Assembly (NCBI RefSeq): GCF_001428435.1
Contig: NZ_LMSO01000001.1
Location: forward strand, 372,001-436,000
Length of the DNA: 64,000 bases
Source of the DNA: Arthrobacter sp. Soil782
Lineage (GTDB): Bacteria; Actinomycetota; Actinomycetes; Actinomycetales; Micrococcaceae
Direction: 5' to 3'
Position numbers and translations under genes: made by a program. The notes beneath the pieces were generated by a model. The model made no database searches, was not told where the DNA came from, and was given only the letters and a program-made list of their open reading frames with translations. This document shows positions 18,800 through 27,473 of the stretch, piece after piece (position 1 is the first letter of the stretch; every line of letters starts with the position of its first letter).

Positions 18800-19144
18800 C
18801 TAGGCTGAAGCCGCCGAGCTGGTAGTCGCGGTTCTCTTTGACGTTGAAGACGACGACGTTGCTGACGTCGACGCTGGGGAAGAAGAAGGGGCCTTGCCCT
18901 CTGACCCCGACGAGCCTCCAGCCGGCTTGGCCGCCGGGCTGCTGCCCGCCTCGACTGAGGAGGACGTGGCACGGGAGTCCGTTCGATAGAACCCGGAACC
19001 CTTGAAGACAACACCCACGCTGTTGAACTTCTTGCGCAGCCTGCCCTCGCACTCGGGGCAGACGGTCAGGGAGTCATCCGAGAAAGACTGCTGGACGTCG
19101 AAGGCGTGGCCGCAGTCCCTGCAAGCGTAAGCGTATGTAGGCAT
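18800..19144 (-). CDS. FmdB-type zinc-ribbon protein
   Basis: 114 aa from the ATG at 19144. That start is fixed by AGGAGG 7 nt upstream and the family N-terminus MPTYAYACRDCGHAF. Two CxxC pairs (residues 9-12 and 29-32) form a zinc ribbon, followed by the conserved FKGSGFYRTD. The tail is a Ser/Ala/Thr-rich low-complexity stretch of about 50 residues. The open frame extends much further upstream, but that part is antisense to the cyclo-ligase gene and is not coding. Function is regulatory by family name only; no direct role is known. Confidence 0.92.
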   Translation of the reverse strand: MPTYAYACRDCGHAFDVQQSFSDDSLTVCPECEGRLRKKFNSVGVVFKGSGFYRTDSRATSSSVEAGSSPAAKPAGGSSGSEGKAPSSSPASTSATSSSSTSKRTATTSSAASA

Positions 19145-19244
19145 CGACAATCCTCCTGGAGAAAGTTGTTCAGTGACGGTTCGGTTGCCCTGGTGACCCA
19201 GAAACGTTGGCACTCGACCCGCCCGAGTGCCAATTCTACACTGT

Positions 19245-19916
19245 TCAGCCGGTCGGTGAGGAATGCTGCCCGGATACCTGGAAGAGACCCGAAGGCGTGA
19301 AAGCGCCGTGCAGCGGCATATCGAGCGGAGTTGCTCCGACCCTCCCGGCAGGTAGTACTTCCTCGTTGTACAGATAGCCGAGCCTGGCGGCATCCGGCTG
19401 TTCGAGGACCAATTTGGCCAGGAACCGGTCATAGTACCCGCCCCCCTGGCCGATCCTGTTCCCCAGTTGATCCATGCCCAGCCCGGGCACAAGCACCAGG
19501 TGGAGCGGTAGCAGTGCCGTGAAACCTCGGCGCTCACCGACCGGCTCCCACAGCGGCGCCCGGGGGCTCTTGGCGAGCTCAACTCCGGGTTGCCAGGAGG
19601 CCCAGCTCAACTGGTACCGCGGTTCACACACCGGAACGACGACGTCGTAGCCCGCCTCAATCAGGGCAGGCAACAGCACCTCGGTGCCGGGCTCCGGAGG
19701 AGCTGACAGGTAAGCCGCAATGCACCCGGTACCCCGCACAGTGCCGGATTTCAGCCAGGTGAGCACGTGTTTGGCCAGCTCGGCTGCTGCTGTTTGTTGC
19801 TCCTGTGCCGCCACTTGGCGGCGCCGCTCACGCAGGGAGCGGCGAAGCTCCTCCTTCATCCGGGAGGCCGGCGTCGGGTTCGGCGAAGACTTCGGCAAAG
19901 AAGCGGGTGAGTCCAT
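19245..19916 (-). CDS. 5-formyltetrahydrofolate cyclo-ligase
   Basis: ATP-dependent conversion of 5-formyl-THF to 5,10-methenyl-THF in folate recycling. The 223-aa length is slightly above average because of an N-terminal extension of about 19 residues. An internal ATG (MKEELRRSLRERRR) could be the real start. The family motif GNRIGQGGGYYDRFL lies near residue 160, and VPGLGMD precedes it. Divergent from galU across 72 nt, and followed by the fmdB-like gene. Confidence 0.93.
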   Translation of the reverse strand: MDSPASLPKSSPNPTPASRMKEELRRSLRERRRQVAAQEQQTAAAELAKHVLTWLKSGTVRGTGCIAAYLSAPPEPGTEVLLPALIEAGYDVVVPVCEPRYQLSWASWQPGVELAKSPRAPLWEPVGERRGFTALLPLHLVLVPGLGMDQLGNRIGQGGGYYDRFLAKLVLEQPDAARLGYLYNEEVLPAGRVGATPLDMPLHGAFTPSGLFQVSGQHSSPTG

Positions 19917-19976
19917 GCTGGCACTGTACAGCGGGCGTCCGACGTTGCACGTGCATCGAAGGAGCGCCCAATTCTG

Positions 19977-19982
19977 TAGTGT
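19977..19982 (+). promoter_or_regulatory. -10 box for leaderless galU
   Basis: TAGTGT ends 6 nt before the ATG at 19989. There is no Shine-Dalgarno between them. Confidence 0.55.
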
Positions 19983-19988
19983 TGTGGC

Positions 19989-20891
19989 ATGACTGAGCGA
20001 CCAAGAGTGAACAAGGCCGTCATTCCTGCAGCTGGGCTGGGTACCAGGTTCCTGCCGGCCACCAAGGCGATGCCCAAGGAAATGCTGCCGGTTGTGGACC
20101 GGCCGGCCATTCAGTATGTGGTCGAGGAAGCGGTAGGCGCCGGCATCAATGACATCCTCATGATCACCGGGCGCAACAAGAGGTCACTCGAGGACCACTT
20201 CGACCGTGTGCCGTTCATCGAGCAGACCCTTGAGGCGAAAGGTGATTTCGAGAAGCTCGCCTCCGTGCGTCGTGCCTCGGAGCTCGGAGACATTCACTAC
20301 CTCCGTCAGGGGGATCCCAAGGGTCTCGGGCATGCGGTGTTGCGGGCCAAGCTTCACGTGGGGGACGAGCCCTTTGCCGTGCTGCTCGGCGATGACCTGA
20401 TCGATGAGCGCGATGAACTGCTTGAGACCATGATCGATGTCCAGGCCAGAACCGGTGGGTCTGTGATCGCGCTGATCGAAGTTGATCCCGATCAGATCAG
20501 CGCCTACGGCTGTGCTGACATCTCCGGGCTCGACGGTGAGGAGTACGTCCGCGTCAACAAGCTGGTTGAGAAGCCCGCTGCTGACGAGGCGCCATCCAAC
20601 CTTGCGGTCATCGGACGCTATGTCCTGCATCCTCGTGTCTTCGGAGTCCTGGAGGAAACCGGACCGGGCCGTGGCGGCGAAATCCAGCTGACTGACGCTC
20701 TGCAGACCCTTGCAGCCGCAGAGGGAGAGGGGTCCGGCGTTTATGGCGTTGTCTTCCGCGGCCGCCGGTATGACACGGGGGACAAGCTGAGCTACCTAAA
20801 GGCAGTAGTCACCCTGTCCTCCGAACGGGAAGACCTCGGTCCTGACCTGCGGAAGTGGCTGCAGGAGTTCACTGGCTCCTTCGACGGCTAA
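19989..20891 (+). CDS. galU: UTP-glucose-1-phosphate uridylyltransferase
   Basis: Makes UDP-glucose from glucose 1-phosphate and UTP for cell-envelope and trehalose or exopolysaccharide synthesis. The 300-aa protein has the nucleotidyltransferase signature AAGLGTRFLPATKAMPKEML (residues 13-32), the GxGHAVLRAK sugar-site segment, and the FRGRRYDTGDKL motif near the end. Length is standard. galE at 60999 would use its product. Confidence 0.96.
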   Translation: MTERPRVNKAVIPAAGLGTRFLPATKAMPKEMLPVVDRPAIQYVVEEAVGAGINDILMITGRNKRSLEDHFDRVPFIEQTLEAKGDFEKLASVRRASELGDIHYLRQGDPKGLGHAVLRAKLHVGDEPFAVLLGDDLIDERDELLETMIDVQARTGGSVIALIEVDPDQISAYGCADISGLDGEEYVRVNKLVEKPAADEAPSNLAVIGRYVLHPRVFGVLEETGPGRGGEIQLTDALQTLAAAEGEGSGVYGVVFRGRRYDTGDKLSYLKAVVTLSSEREDLGPDLRKWLQEFTGSFDG

Positions 20892-20899
20892 CAACTGAC

Positions 20900-21523
20900 A
20901 TGTGGGGTCGGTTCACCTGGCCGGTCACCCTTGAAACCGGCAACCTCGTTCTACGTCCGCTCCGGCACCGCGACAAACGCGAGTGGCTGGAATTGCGTCA
21001 GCACAACCTGGACTGGCTTTCGCCATGGGAAGCGTCCAACCCGGCACCGGGCGGATACTTGCCGACCTACCACGAGATGGTGCGGGCGCTGAATTCGCAG
21101 GTGCGCTCGGCCAGTGCGCTGCCGTTCGTGATCGCAGAGCGGCCCGAAGGTAGAGGCAGGCCTGCCATGGCAGGCCAGCTCACCGTGTCGGGAATCGTGT
21201 GGGGTTCCGCCCTCACAGCGACACTCGGTTATTGGGTGGACAGGGAGCGGGCGGGCCGGGGAATTGCGCCGACTGCGGTGGCGCTGGCAACCGACTACTG
21301 CTTCTGGGAACTCGGTCTGCACCGCATGGAAATCAACATCCGGCCGGAAAACGCTGCCAGTCTCCGGGTAGTCCAGAAGCTGGGTTTCAGGGATGAGGGT
21401 ATTCGTCGGTCCTACCTGCATATCGCCGGTTCCTGGGCCGACCATCGTTCCTTTGCGTTGACGTCGGACGAGGTTCCAGGCGGTCTTTTGCGCAGGTGGC
21501 AGGAGAGAGCGCCGCGGCTCTGA
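20900..21523 (+). CDS. RimJ/RimL-type GNAT acetyltransferase
   Basis: 207 aa from the ATG at 20900, 8 nt after the galU stop; an upstream in-frame ATG overlaps galU and lacks support. GNAT fold: acceptor-side segment LVLRPLRHRDKREWLELR, acetyl-CoA loop DRERAGRGIAPTAVAL (Q/RxxGxG/A), and the RimJ-type HRMEINIRPENAASLRVVQK motif. Likely acetylates a protein N-terminus or small amine; the substrate is not predictable. Co-transcribed with galU by spacing. Confidence 0.92.
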   Translation: MWGRFTWPVTLETGNLVLRPLRHRDKREWLELRQHNLDWLSPWEASNPAPGGYLPTYHEMVRALNSQVRSASALPFVIAERPEGRGRPAMAGQLTVSGIVWGSALTATLGYWVDRERAGRGIAPTAVALATDYCFWELGLHRMEINIRPENAASLRVVQKLGFRDEGIRRSYLHIAGSWADHRSFALTSDEVPGGLLRRWQERAPRL

Positions 21524-21588
21524 CGAACTTCTTGATTTCCCCCTCGGACACACCGCCGCGAATGAGAGACCGAAGGGGCAACTGCTCC

Positions 21589-21594
21589 TAACGT
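21589..21594 (+). promoter_or_regulatory. -10 box for leaderless gene at 21602
   Basis: TAACGT ends 7 nt before the GTG at 21602. Confidence 0.4.
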
Positions 21595-21601
21595 TTTGTA
21601 G

Positions 21602-22558
21602 GTGGACTTCTCTCTGAACAGCTCAGTCGTACTGGCGGCAATCGTCGGGCTCTGGCTCATCTGGGTGGCCCCCTTCCTGATGCGGCGCCGGCAGCCACTG
21701 CCCGTTACCGGCCTCGCACCCATCGCATTTCCAAGCACCGCACACGGAGACGCCGGTTTCCAGAGGAGCGTCATGACAATGTCCGCCGCTGACAATTCAC
21801 GGCCCACATCCGCATCCCCGTCTGCCGGGCGCGCAGGTTCAGGGTCCTCGAAGGTGTCAGGCGGCGCACCCGGCCTCCGGATTCACTGGGGCAGGCTCAC
21901 AATCGCGCTGATCGGCGCGGTTGCGCTCACAGCAGCGCTTGTCACCTCGGTGCTCGCCGTCGTCGGCCTGGCCCCTTCAGTTCTTCCGGTGGTTGCGCTC
22001 CTGGTGGCGATCGCCAGCGTCGCAGTGCTGCGCACGCTTGCACTGCGCGGGCGCAGCCGTAGTCCCCAGCAGGTCTCGGCTGCACCGCGGGAGCCGGCAG
22101 CCGTCCCAGCCCCGGAACGGCACACAGTGCAGCGGCCCACCACGCTGTTCAATGCCGAGGAGCAGGGAAGCCCCAACACGGCGGAAGAAAGCACACCTCA
22201 CGACGACGGCGCCTCCGCCACGGTCGCTGCCCCGGTCCAGTTCACTGCAGCCGAGCTGCGCGCAGCGGCACTCGCTGTTGCCGCAGAGTCGGGAGAGAGT
22301 CCCGCCGGCTCAGGAACGCCCTGGCAGCCCGTGCAGGTACCGAAGCCCATGTACATTGAGGCTCCGAAAGCTGAGCGCGAGGATCCGGCTCCGCTGGACC
22401 TGCCCGAGGCGCCGAAGCCGGTGGCAAAGACGCCGATCAAGAACGGTGCCGTCGCGCCCAAGACCGATTCCGCGCCCATGACTGCTGCTCCGCAGGCCGA
22501 GACATCAGCTACACCCAAGATGAACCTGGACGACATCCTGCAGCGTCGCCGCGCCTAG
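21602..22558 (+). CDS. Hypothetical membrane protein
   Basis: A 318-aa protein. An N-terminal helix (residues 8-26, VVLAAIVGLWLIWVAPFLM) precedes a basic cluster and a Ser-rich linker. Two adjacent helices follow (about 100-145), then a long Pro/Ala-rich, charged cytoplasmic tail ending NLDDILQRRRA. The first helix with its MRRRQP edge is a recurrent actinobacterial pattern, but no function is known. Start is GTG at 21602 behind a TAACGT box. The next gene starts 28 nt downstream. Confidence 0.8.
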   Translation: MDFSLNSSVVLAAIVGLWLIWVAPFLMRRRQPLPVTGLAPIAFPSTAHGDAGFQRSVMTMSAADNSRPTSASPSAGRAGSGSSKVSGGAPGLRIHWGRLTIALIGAVALTAALVTSVLAVVGLAPSVLPVVALLVAIASVAVLRTLALRGRSRSPQQVSAAPREPAAVPAPERHTVQRPTTLFNAEEQGSPNTAEESTPHDDGASATVAAPVQFTAAELRAAALAVAAESGESPAGSGTPWQPVQVPKPMYIEAPKAEREDPAPLDLPEAPKPVAKTPIKNGAVAPKTDSAPMTAAPQAETSATPKMNLDDILQRRRA

Positions 22559-22585
22559 TCCGCGGCTGAAAGCCCGAGTGTTTCG

Positions 22586-23803
22586 TTGACGGAGGCGGAA
22601 GAGCTCGCGCTGCTGGAAGGACGGGCCATTGGACCGGCACTCGAGGCGGCGGCAGCCGCCCTGACCGGTTCGCTCATCCAATGGTCCCTGAGCGGCATTC
22701 ACCACAGGCCGGGCGCCGGGGTGACGGGTATCTACTCCGTCCGGTGCGAGGTGTCCGGCGAGATGCTGAATGGGTTCCTGTGCGTCACCACCCGTCCGGT
22801 ACCCGGAACGTTTGCCCGTTCGGTGCGCCTGCACGGTCCAGAAGGCCTGCCGCTCCTGGCCTGGAGCCACCCCAATGATCCGCTGCTTCCTGATCTGGAC
22901 TGGGCGTGCGATGCCCGCTCTGTTGGTCCCGAACTGTTCGGTGTGCCTGCGGCCACGCTGACAACGCTCGGCTACCGGCCCATGAGGCGGGCAGTGCTTC
23001 GGGCCGAGGGCGCGGGGGAGACCCGCTTCCTGAAGGTGATGCCGCGGGGCCGCGCTGCGGCGCTGTACGAGAGGCACCGGCTACTGCTCGATGCCGGCAT
23101 TCCCGTTCCACAACCTGCGGAGTCCCCGCGTAGGGATGTGCTGGTAACCAGGCAGGCGCCCGGAAGACCACTCGCGCAGCGGCTGCTGGGGGATGGCGCA
23201 ACCGGTTTTGAGCCGGAAGTTGTGGTCGATCTGCTGGAGCGGTTGCCCCGTGCCGTGTGTGACCTGCAGGTGCGGCGGCCGTGGTCTGCGGGAGTCCACA
23301 GCTACGCGGGCGCCGCCACAGCCGTGCTGCCTGACCAATCGGAGCGGATCAGAACGCTGGCTTCCAGGGTGGAATATGGCATCCGCGCAGCACCGGCCGG
23401 GCCGGTGGTTCCAACCCACGGTGATTTCTATGAGGGCAATCTTCTGGTCGAGGGCGGAAGCATCACTGCTGTTCTTGATCTCGACGGGTTGGGTCCCGGC
23501 CACCTGGTCGACGATTTGGCCTGCTTCCTGGCCCACCTTGCCATGCTGCCCTGCGTTGATGAACGTTACACCGCAGTTCCCGCAGCGCTGGCGCGGTTCC
23601 AACGGGTATTCGAGGAGCGGGTCGACCCCACAGCGCTTCGGGCCCGGGCGGCAGGGGTGAGCCTGACTCTTGTAGCGGGTGCAAGGAATTCAGGCCGGAA
23701 CCAGGCCGGCGGCGGCTGGAGGGAAGGCGCGCTGCAGCGGCTGCTGGTGGCTGAGAACTTCCTGGATCATCCGGGCCCCGGTCCGGGTCCGGCAGCTGGA
23801 TGA
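22586..23803 (+). CDS. Aminoglycoside-phosphotransferase-fold protein
   Basis: A 405-aa kinase-fold protein. The N-terminal 140 residues are unassigned. The kinase part starts near FLKVMPRGRAAALYERH. The catalytic loop HGDFYEGNLL (about residue 275) and metal-binding DLDGLGPGHLVDDLA (about 296) follow, as in the APH/choline kinase family. Start TTG at 22586 is weak; no clear ribosome site supports it. Family members phosphorylate small molecules or maltose-type sugars, but resistance should not be inferred here. Followed by two terminator hairpins. Confidence 0.85.
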   Translation: MTEAEELALLEGRAIGPALEAAAAALTGSLIQWSLSGIHHRPGAGVTGIYSVRCEVSGEMLNGFLCVTTRPVPGTFARSVRLHGPEGLPLLAWSHPNDPLLPDLDWACDARSVGPELFGVPAATLTTLGYRPMRRAVLRAEGAGETRFLKVMPRGRAAALYERHRLLLDAGIPVPQPAESPRRDVLVTRQAPGRPLAQRLLGDGATGFEPEVVVDLLERLPRAVCDLQVRRPWSAGVHSYAGAATAVLPDQSERIRTLASRVEYGIRAAPAGPVVPTHGDFYEGNLLVEGGSITAVLDLDGLGPGHLVDDLACFLAHLAMLPCVDERYTAVPAALARFQRVFEERVDPTALRARAAGVSLTLVAGARNSGRNQAGGGWREGALQRLLVAENFLDHPGPGPGPAAG

Positions 23804-23868
23804 GAGTTTTCTCATCAGGGCTTCCTCCTGCTCTCACAATGGATCGCCATGATTGAACAACGGGACCC

Positions 23869-23905
23869 GTGACCGGTTCGGACAGCAGTTGTCCCAACCG
23901 GTCAC
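23869..23905. terminator. Terminator hairpin 1 (nested stem)
   Basis: Outer arms GTGACCGGTT and AACCGGTCAC are perfectly complementary. Inside them GACA and TGTC form a second short stem around GCAGT. It lies between two convergent genes, so either strand may use it. Confidence 0.75.
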
Positions 23906-23912
23906 TTCCGAA

Positions 23913-23949
23913 GGACCCGGGTGCGTCTCCCCCAACCGCGCCCGGGTCC
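23913..23949. terminator. Terminator hairpin 2
   Basis: Arms GGACCCGGG (23913-23921) and CCCGGGTCC (23941-23949), extended inside by GCG/CGC after one mismatch. It starts 7 nt after hairpin 1, which makes a tandem terminator between convergent units. Confidence 0.75.
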
Positions 23950-24018
23950 GCCCATGCTGGAAGCAGGTGGACGGTGGTCCGAAATCCGGACGCTAATCTC
24001 ACGCGCGGCAAAGGTGCG

Positions 24019-24690
24019 TCAGGAATCGTCGGCTACGAGCCGGTAGCCCATACCGCGCACGGTCGCGAAGCGCTCGGCGCCCAGCTTGTTCCGCAAGTAG
24101 CGCACGTAGACGTCCACCACGTTGGAGCCGGGATCGAAGTCATAACCCCAGACGCGGGAGAGCAGCTGTTCCCGGCTGAGCACCTGGCCGGGATTGCGAA
24201 GGAACGCCTCTGCGAGAGCGAACTCCCGTGCTGAGAGATCCACTTCCTTCCCGTTGACGAGCGCCCTGCGGGACCTCAAATCAAGCTGGAGATCGCCGTG
24301 GGAGAGCACGGAGTTGTCCGCGCTCGGGGCTTCCTGCCGAAGGCGCAGGCGCACCCGTGCCAGCAGCTCTTCAAATCGGAAGGGCTTGGACATGTAGTCA
24401 TCCGCACCGCCCTCCAGCCCCGCCACGGTGTCATCGACCGAGCTGCGCGCCGAGAGAATGATGACCGGAGTGCTGTTCTTGGACTCCCGGAGCCGGCGCA
24501 GCACGGTGAAACCGTCCTGATCAGGCAGTCCGAGGTCCAGCACTATGAGCTCGAAGTCTCCCGTCTGCGCGAGCTGATACCCATCCCGCCCGTTATCTGC
24601 CACGGTCGGCACGTAGCCGGCGGAACGCAGGCCCTTGGCCACGAAGGAGCTGATACGATCTTCGTCCTCAACGATCAGGATCTGGCTCAC
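24019..24690 (-). CDS. OmpR-family response regulator
   Basis: A 223-aa transcription factor. The receiver domain has the acidic pocket E8-D9, phospho-acceptor D52 (LIVLDLGLPDQDG), and the conserved Lys in YMSKPF. A winged-helix DNA-binding domain occupies about 130-223, with SAREFALAEAFLRNPGQVL and the YVRYLRNKLG recognition region. Its start overlaps the sensor-kinase stop by 4 nt, so the pair is co-translated. Target genes are unknown. Confidence 0.95.
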   Translation of the reverse strand: MSQILIVEDEDRISSFVAKGLRSAGYVPTVADNGRDGYQLAQTGDFELIVLDLGLPDQDGFTVLRRLRESKNSTPVIILSARSSVDDTVAGLEGGADDYMSKPFRFEELLARVRLRLRQEAPSADNSVLSHGDLQLDLRSRRALVNGKEVDLSAREFALAEAFLRNPGQVLSREQLLSRVWGYDFDPGSNVVDVYVRYLRNKLGAERFATVRGMGYRLVADDS

Positions 24691-26354
24691 GGACGTTCTT
24701 CCTCAGTGGTGGTCGGGGTGGAGCCCAGCGGCAGGGACGGGATCGCCATAGTGAACGTCGAGCCCTGCCCGGGCGCAGACCGAAGCTCAACGGCACCCCC
24801 ATGTGCCTCCGTAATAGCGCTGACGATCGTGAGGCCGAGACCGGCGCCTTCGGTGCGCTTGCTGCTCGGCCCACGTTCGAAGCGATCGAAGATCCTCTTC
24901 TGGTCCTCACGGGCGATGCCCGTGCCTTCGTCGCGCACCCAGAGCCACGCGCCGTCGTCGTCCTTGCGGGAGCCGATCGCGATGGTGGTTCCTTCCTCCG
25001 TGAATTTCACCGAGTTGGCCACCAGCTGCAGCCACGCCTGGGTGATCCTGCGGGGATCCAGCACTGCAATTGCCTCCGCCCGCGAATCGATGATCCAGCG
25101 GCGGGCCCCCAGTGTCCGTGCCTTGTCCATCACATCGTCGGTCAGTCTGCCGAGATTCACAGGTTCGGGGCGCACGAAGTTCGGCCCTGCTATGCCGGCG
25201 AGGGTTACGAGGTCATCCACCAGCAGGCGCATCCGGTCGAGCTCATCCAGGGCGATGTCGCGCACCGCCTGGACATCGCGCGGGTCTGACGAGTCCTGCA
25301 GCTCCAGGTGCCCCTGCACAATGGTGATCGGCGTGCGCAATTCGTGACCGACGTCGTCGAGCAGTTGGCGCTGTGAGGTGAACGAGCCCTCCAAGCGGTC
25401 GAGCATGGCGTTGACCGTGCGGGTCAGGTCGGAAAGATCATCATTGCCGGTCACCTCGATGCGCTGCGAGAGGTCCGTGTCCGTGATGCGCTGCGCAGTT
25501 GTGCGGACCCTGCGGATAGGATCGAGCAGCTTGCCGACGAGGAGGAATCCTACGACGCCGATGAGCGCCAATGTGGCGAAGCTGATCAGCGCATAGGTGC
25601 CAAAGGTCCGGTTCAGCTGCTGGTGCTCCGCCTCGGCATCGAATCCCAGTACGAAGAAGGTCGGTTGGGTGTCATTCGCGAGCATGACCGGGGCCACCAG
25701 GACCCGGTAGTCGGTGAAGGCGGTACTTACCGACTGAATGGTCACCTGATCCGGCGGCGCTACATCGGTTACATAGTTGACCAGCGCCGGATCATCCTCA
25801 AGGCGGACGTCGACCTCCTCGTTCGCGAAGAAAATCACCCGGTCATCGCGTACAGCCATCATTCCCTCATTGGGCTGGGTCAGCGTCCGCTGCATGAGGA
25901 GGTAGACCAGCTGGTCCGCCTCCACGAACGGCTCCAGTGTGTCGGGATCAATACCGGTTGCCAACAGGGTTTCCAGCTCCTGGAAGCTGCGGGCCAGCGA
26001 TTCATCCATCTCGCTGTTGAGGTCGTTGCGCTGCAGTGCGTAGGCAGTGGCGCCGGCGAGCAGCAGCCCCAGCGCGCTGAGTACCAGCATTGCCGCCAGC
26101 ACCCGGGTGCGCACCGATGAGTATCCGCGCAGCGACTGGAGGATACGGGTCCGGAGTCCGGGTTTGCCCTCGCCTTCGCCCGCTGCACCGGGAGCGTCTG
26201 GTTCCACGTGCGGCAGCTTTACGAGGATAGTCGGTTCAGCGGACGGGGGAGGGCCCAGCGCCATCCGCTCCGTGGGTGGTGCCTCACCCAGTGGCGGCAA
26301 GGCCGGGCCCGTTGCGGGACGGGTGGATGCTCCGGCGTCGGGCCTAGTCATCAT
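24687..26354 (-). CDS. Sensor histidine kinase
   Basis: A 555-aa membrane kinase. A Pro-rich cytoplasmic N-terminus of about 85 residues precedes TM1 (about 87-108). An extracytoplasmic sensor region of about 150 residues follows, with a PAS-like or CHASE-like look, then TM2 (about 258-280) and HAMP. HisKA has the phospho-acceptor His in DVGHELRTPITIVQGHLE. HATPase_c has N-box NSVKF, G1 VRDEGTGIA and G2 GAGLGLTIV. Middle gene of a three-gene minus-strand operon: an acidic secreted-type protein lies upstream (11-nt overlap) and the response regulator downstream (4-nt overlap). Confidence 0.95.
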   Translation of the reverse strand: MMTRPDAGASTRPATGPALPPLGEAPPTERMALGPPPSAEPTILVKLPHVEPDAPGAAGEGEGKPGLRTRILQSLRGYSSVRTRVLAAMLVLSALGLLLAGATAYALQRNDLNSEMDESLARSFQELETLLATGIDPDTLEPFVEADQLVYLLMQRTLTQPNEGMMAVRDDRVIFFANEEVDVRLEDDPALVNYVTDVAPPDQVTIQSVSTAFTDYRVLVAPVMLANDTQPTFFVLGFDAEAEHQQLNRTFGTYALISFATLALIGVVGFLLVGKLLDPIRRVRTTAQRITDTDLSQRIEVTGNDDLSDLTRTVNAMLDRLEGSFTSQRQLLDDVGHELRTPITIVQGHLELQDSSDPRDVQAVRDIALDELDRMRLLVDDLVTLAGIAGPNFVRPEPVNLGRLTDDVMDKARTLGARRWIIDSRAEAIAVLDPRRITQAWLQLVANSVKFTEEGTTIAIGSRKDDDGAWLWVRDEGTGIAREDQKRIFDRFERGPSSKRTEGAGLGLTIVSAITEAHGGAVELRSAPGQGSTFTMAIPSLPLGSTPTTTEEERP

Positions 26355-26763
26355 CTACCTCGCCGTCATCCTCAATGCCGTCATCGCCGCCGCGTCCCCG
26401 ACCTCTGTCGTCATCGTCGTCCTGGATCACGGGCGGCGGGGCGGGAACAACAGCGGGTGGCGGCGAGGCCGCTTCCGTAGGTTCGACAGTCGCTTCGGCC
26501 GAGGGCTCCGGCGCGGGAGGGGCGGGCACTTCCGAGGGGGAAACGGACGGAGCCGCGGTGCTTGCCGGGGTGGGAGTTTGCGTGGGGCTAGGCGAGGGAG
26601 TGCCCGGAGGCGCCGGTACCTGCGTGTCGGTCACGCCTACAGCTGGGCCCAGGTTCTCCGGTGCAGGCCCGCGCAGCGAGCCGATCATCGCCGCGCCAAC
26701 CGCAACAACAGCTCCCGCGCTGGCTGCGGTAATGAGCCAGGTATGCACCTGTGACCGTTTCAT
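26344..26763 (-). CDS. Hypothetical membrane-anchored, Pro-rich, acidic-tailed protein
   Basis: 139 aa from the ATG at 26763, which follows a GATACT box by 6 nt; a longer frame to 26787 is possible. One N-terminal helix (about residues 9-28) acts as anchor or signal. A Pro/Thr/Ser-rich stalk follows, then a very acidic C-terminus of about 25 residues dominated by Asp with Arg-Gly interruptions. First gene of the operon with the kinase and regulator. It could tether or sense a metal or another ligand for the kinase; this is a guess from coupling. Confidence 0.72.
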   Translation of the reverse strand: MKRSQVHTWLITAASAGAVVAVGAAMIGSLRGPAPENLGPAVGVTDTQVPAPPGTPSPSPTQTPTPASTAAPSVSPSEVPAPPAPEPSAEATVEPTEAASPPPAVVPAPPPVIQDDDDDRGRGRGGDDGIEDDGEVDDD

Positions 26764-26829
26764 GTACCAAGTATCCCCACACATCATGAGATGCAGATGA
26801 GAACGGAAGCGGCTATTTCCGGGCGGCGA

Positions 26830-27324
26830 TCAGGATTCCGAAGACGGTTTGGCTTGTGACTTCTCGGCAAGCAGCCGGTCAAGCAGGGGCTCCACGCGGT
26901 ACGGGATGTGTTCATGCAGGGCCAGCACTGTCTCGGTTCGGATCACGCCCTTGATGCGCAGGACCGACCGCAGCGCTGACTGGAGGTGATGGGTGTCTGT
27001 CGCCGCCACCCGGCACCATACGTCGCCACGGCCTGAGATCTCATGAACCTCGAGCACCTGTTCCAGCGTGCGCAGTGCCGAGATGACACCGTCCAGTTCC
27101 CGGTGGGTTACTTCGATCGTGACGAAAGCGACGACGTCGTACTCCAGCCTTGCAAGGTCGAGTTCCCTTCCGCTCCTGCGCAGGATGCCTGATCTGAACA
27201 GCCGCTGCATCCTCGCCTGCGCGGTGTTGCGGGCCATGCCGAGAGTCTCGCTGAGCTGGCTGACCTGCGAGCGCGGTTCGTGGACCAGCTCGCGGAGAAG
27301 GCGGATGTCTGTTCGGTCGAGCAT
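26830..27324 (-). CDS. Lrp/AsnC family regulator
   Basis: 164 aa from the ATG at 27324, which has GAGGAG 8 nt upstream; a 15-residue longer frame lacks such a site. N-terminal helix-turn-helix (LDRTDIRLLRELVHEPRSQ, then MARNTAQARMQRL) and a C-terminal RAM ligand domain (about 70-150). Cytoplasmic, probably octameric DNA binder. Divergent from the MFS gene at 27474, the usual place for a local regulator of an exporter; the regulatory link is inference. Confidence 0.9.
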   Translation of the reverse strand: MLDRTDIRLLRELVHEPRSQVSQLSETLGMARNTAQARMQRLFRSGILRRSGRELDLARLEYDVVAFVTIEVTHRELDGVISALRTLEQVLEVHEISGRGDVWCRVAATDTHHLQSALRSVLRIKGVIRTETVLALHEHIPYRVEPLLDRLLAEKSQAKPSSES

Positions 27325-27473
27325 GCGCACAACTCCTCGTTCAGCCCACCGGGGAGCCTGATCTCCCACGAATTTTGAGCACGATGATCAGAGTATGCCG
27401 AATTCAGCTGCCACGCTAACCCCCAGACCTCACCATCAATAGGAGGAATGGTAGGAATCGGCGGAAGGTGTCC

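Noticed and set aside
19145..19582. 146-codon upstream extension of the FmdB-like frame
   Set aside because: It is antisense to nothing useful and overlaps the same-strand cyclo-ligase gene in another frame; the MPTYAYACRDCG start with AGGAGG is decisive.
22586..23803. Reading the APH-fold protein as antibiotic resistance
   Set aside because: Only the generic kinase motifs are visible and the context is housekeeping, so resistance is not supported.
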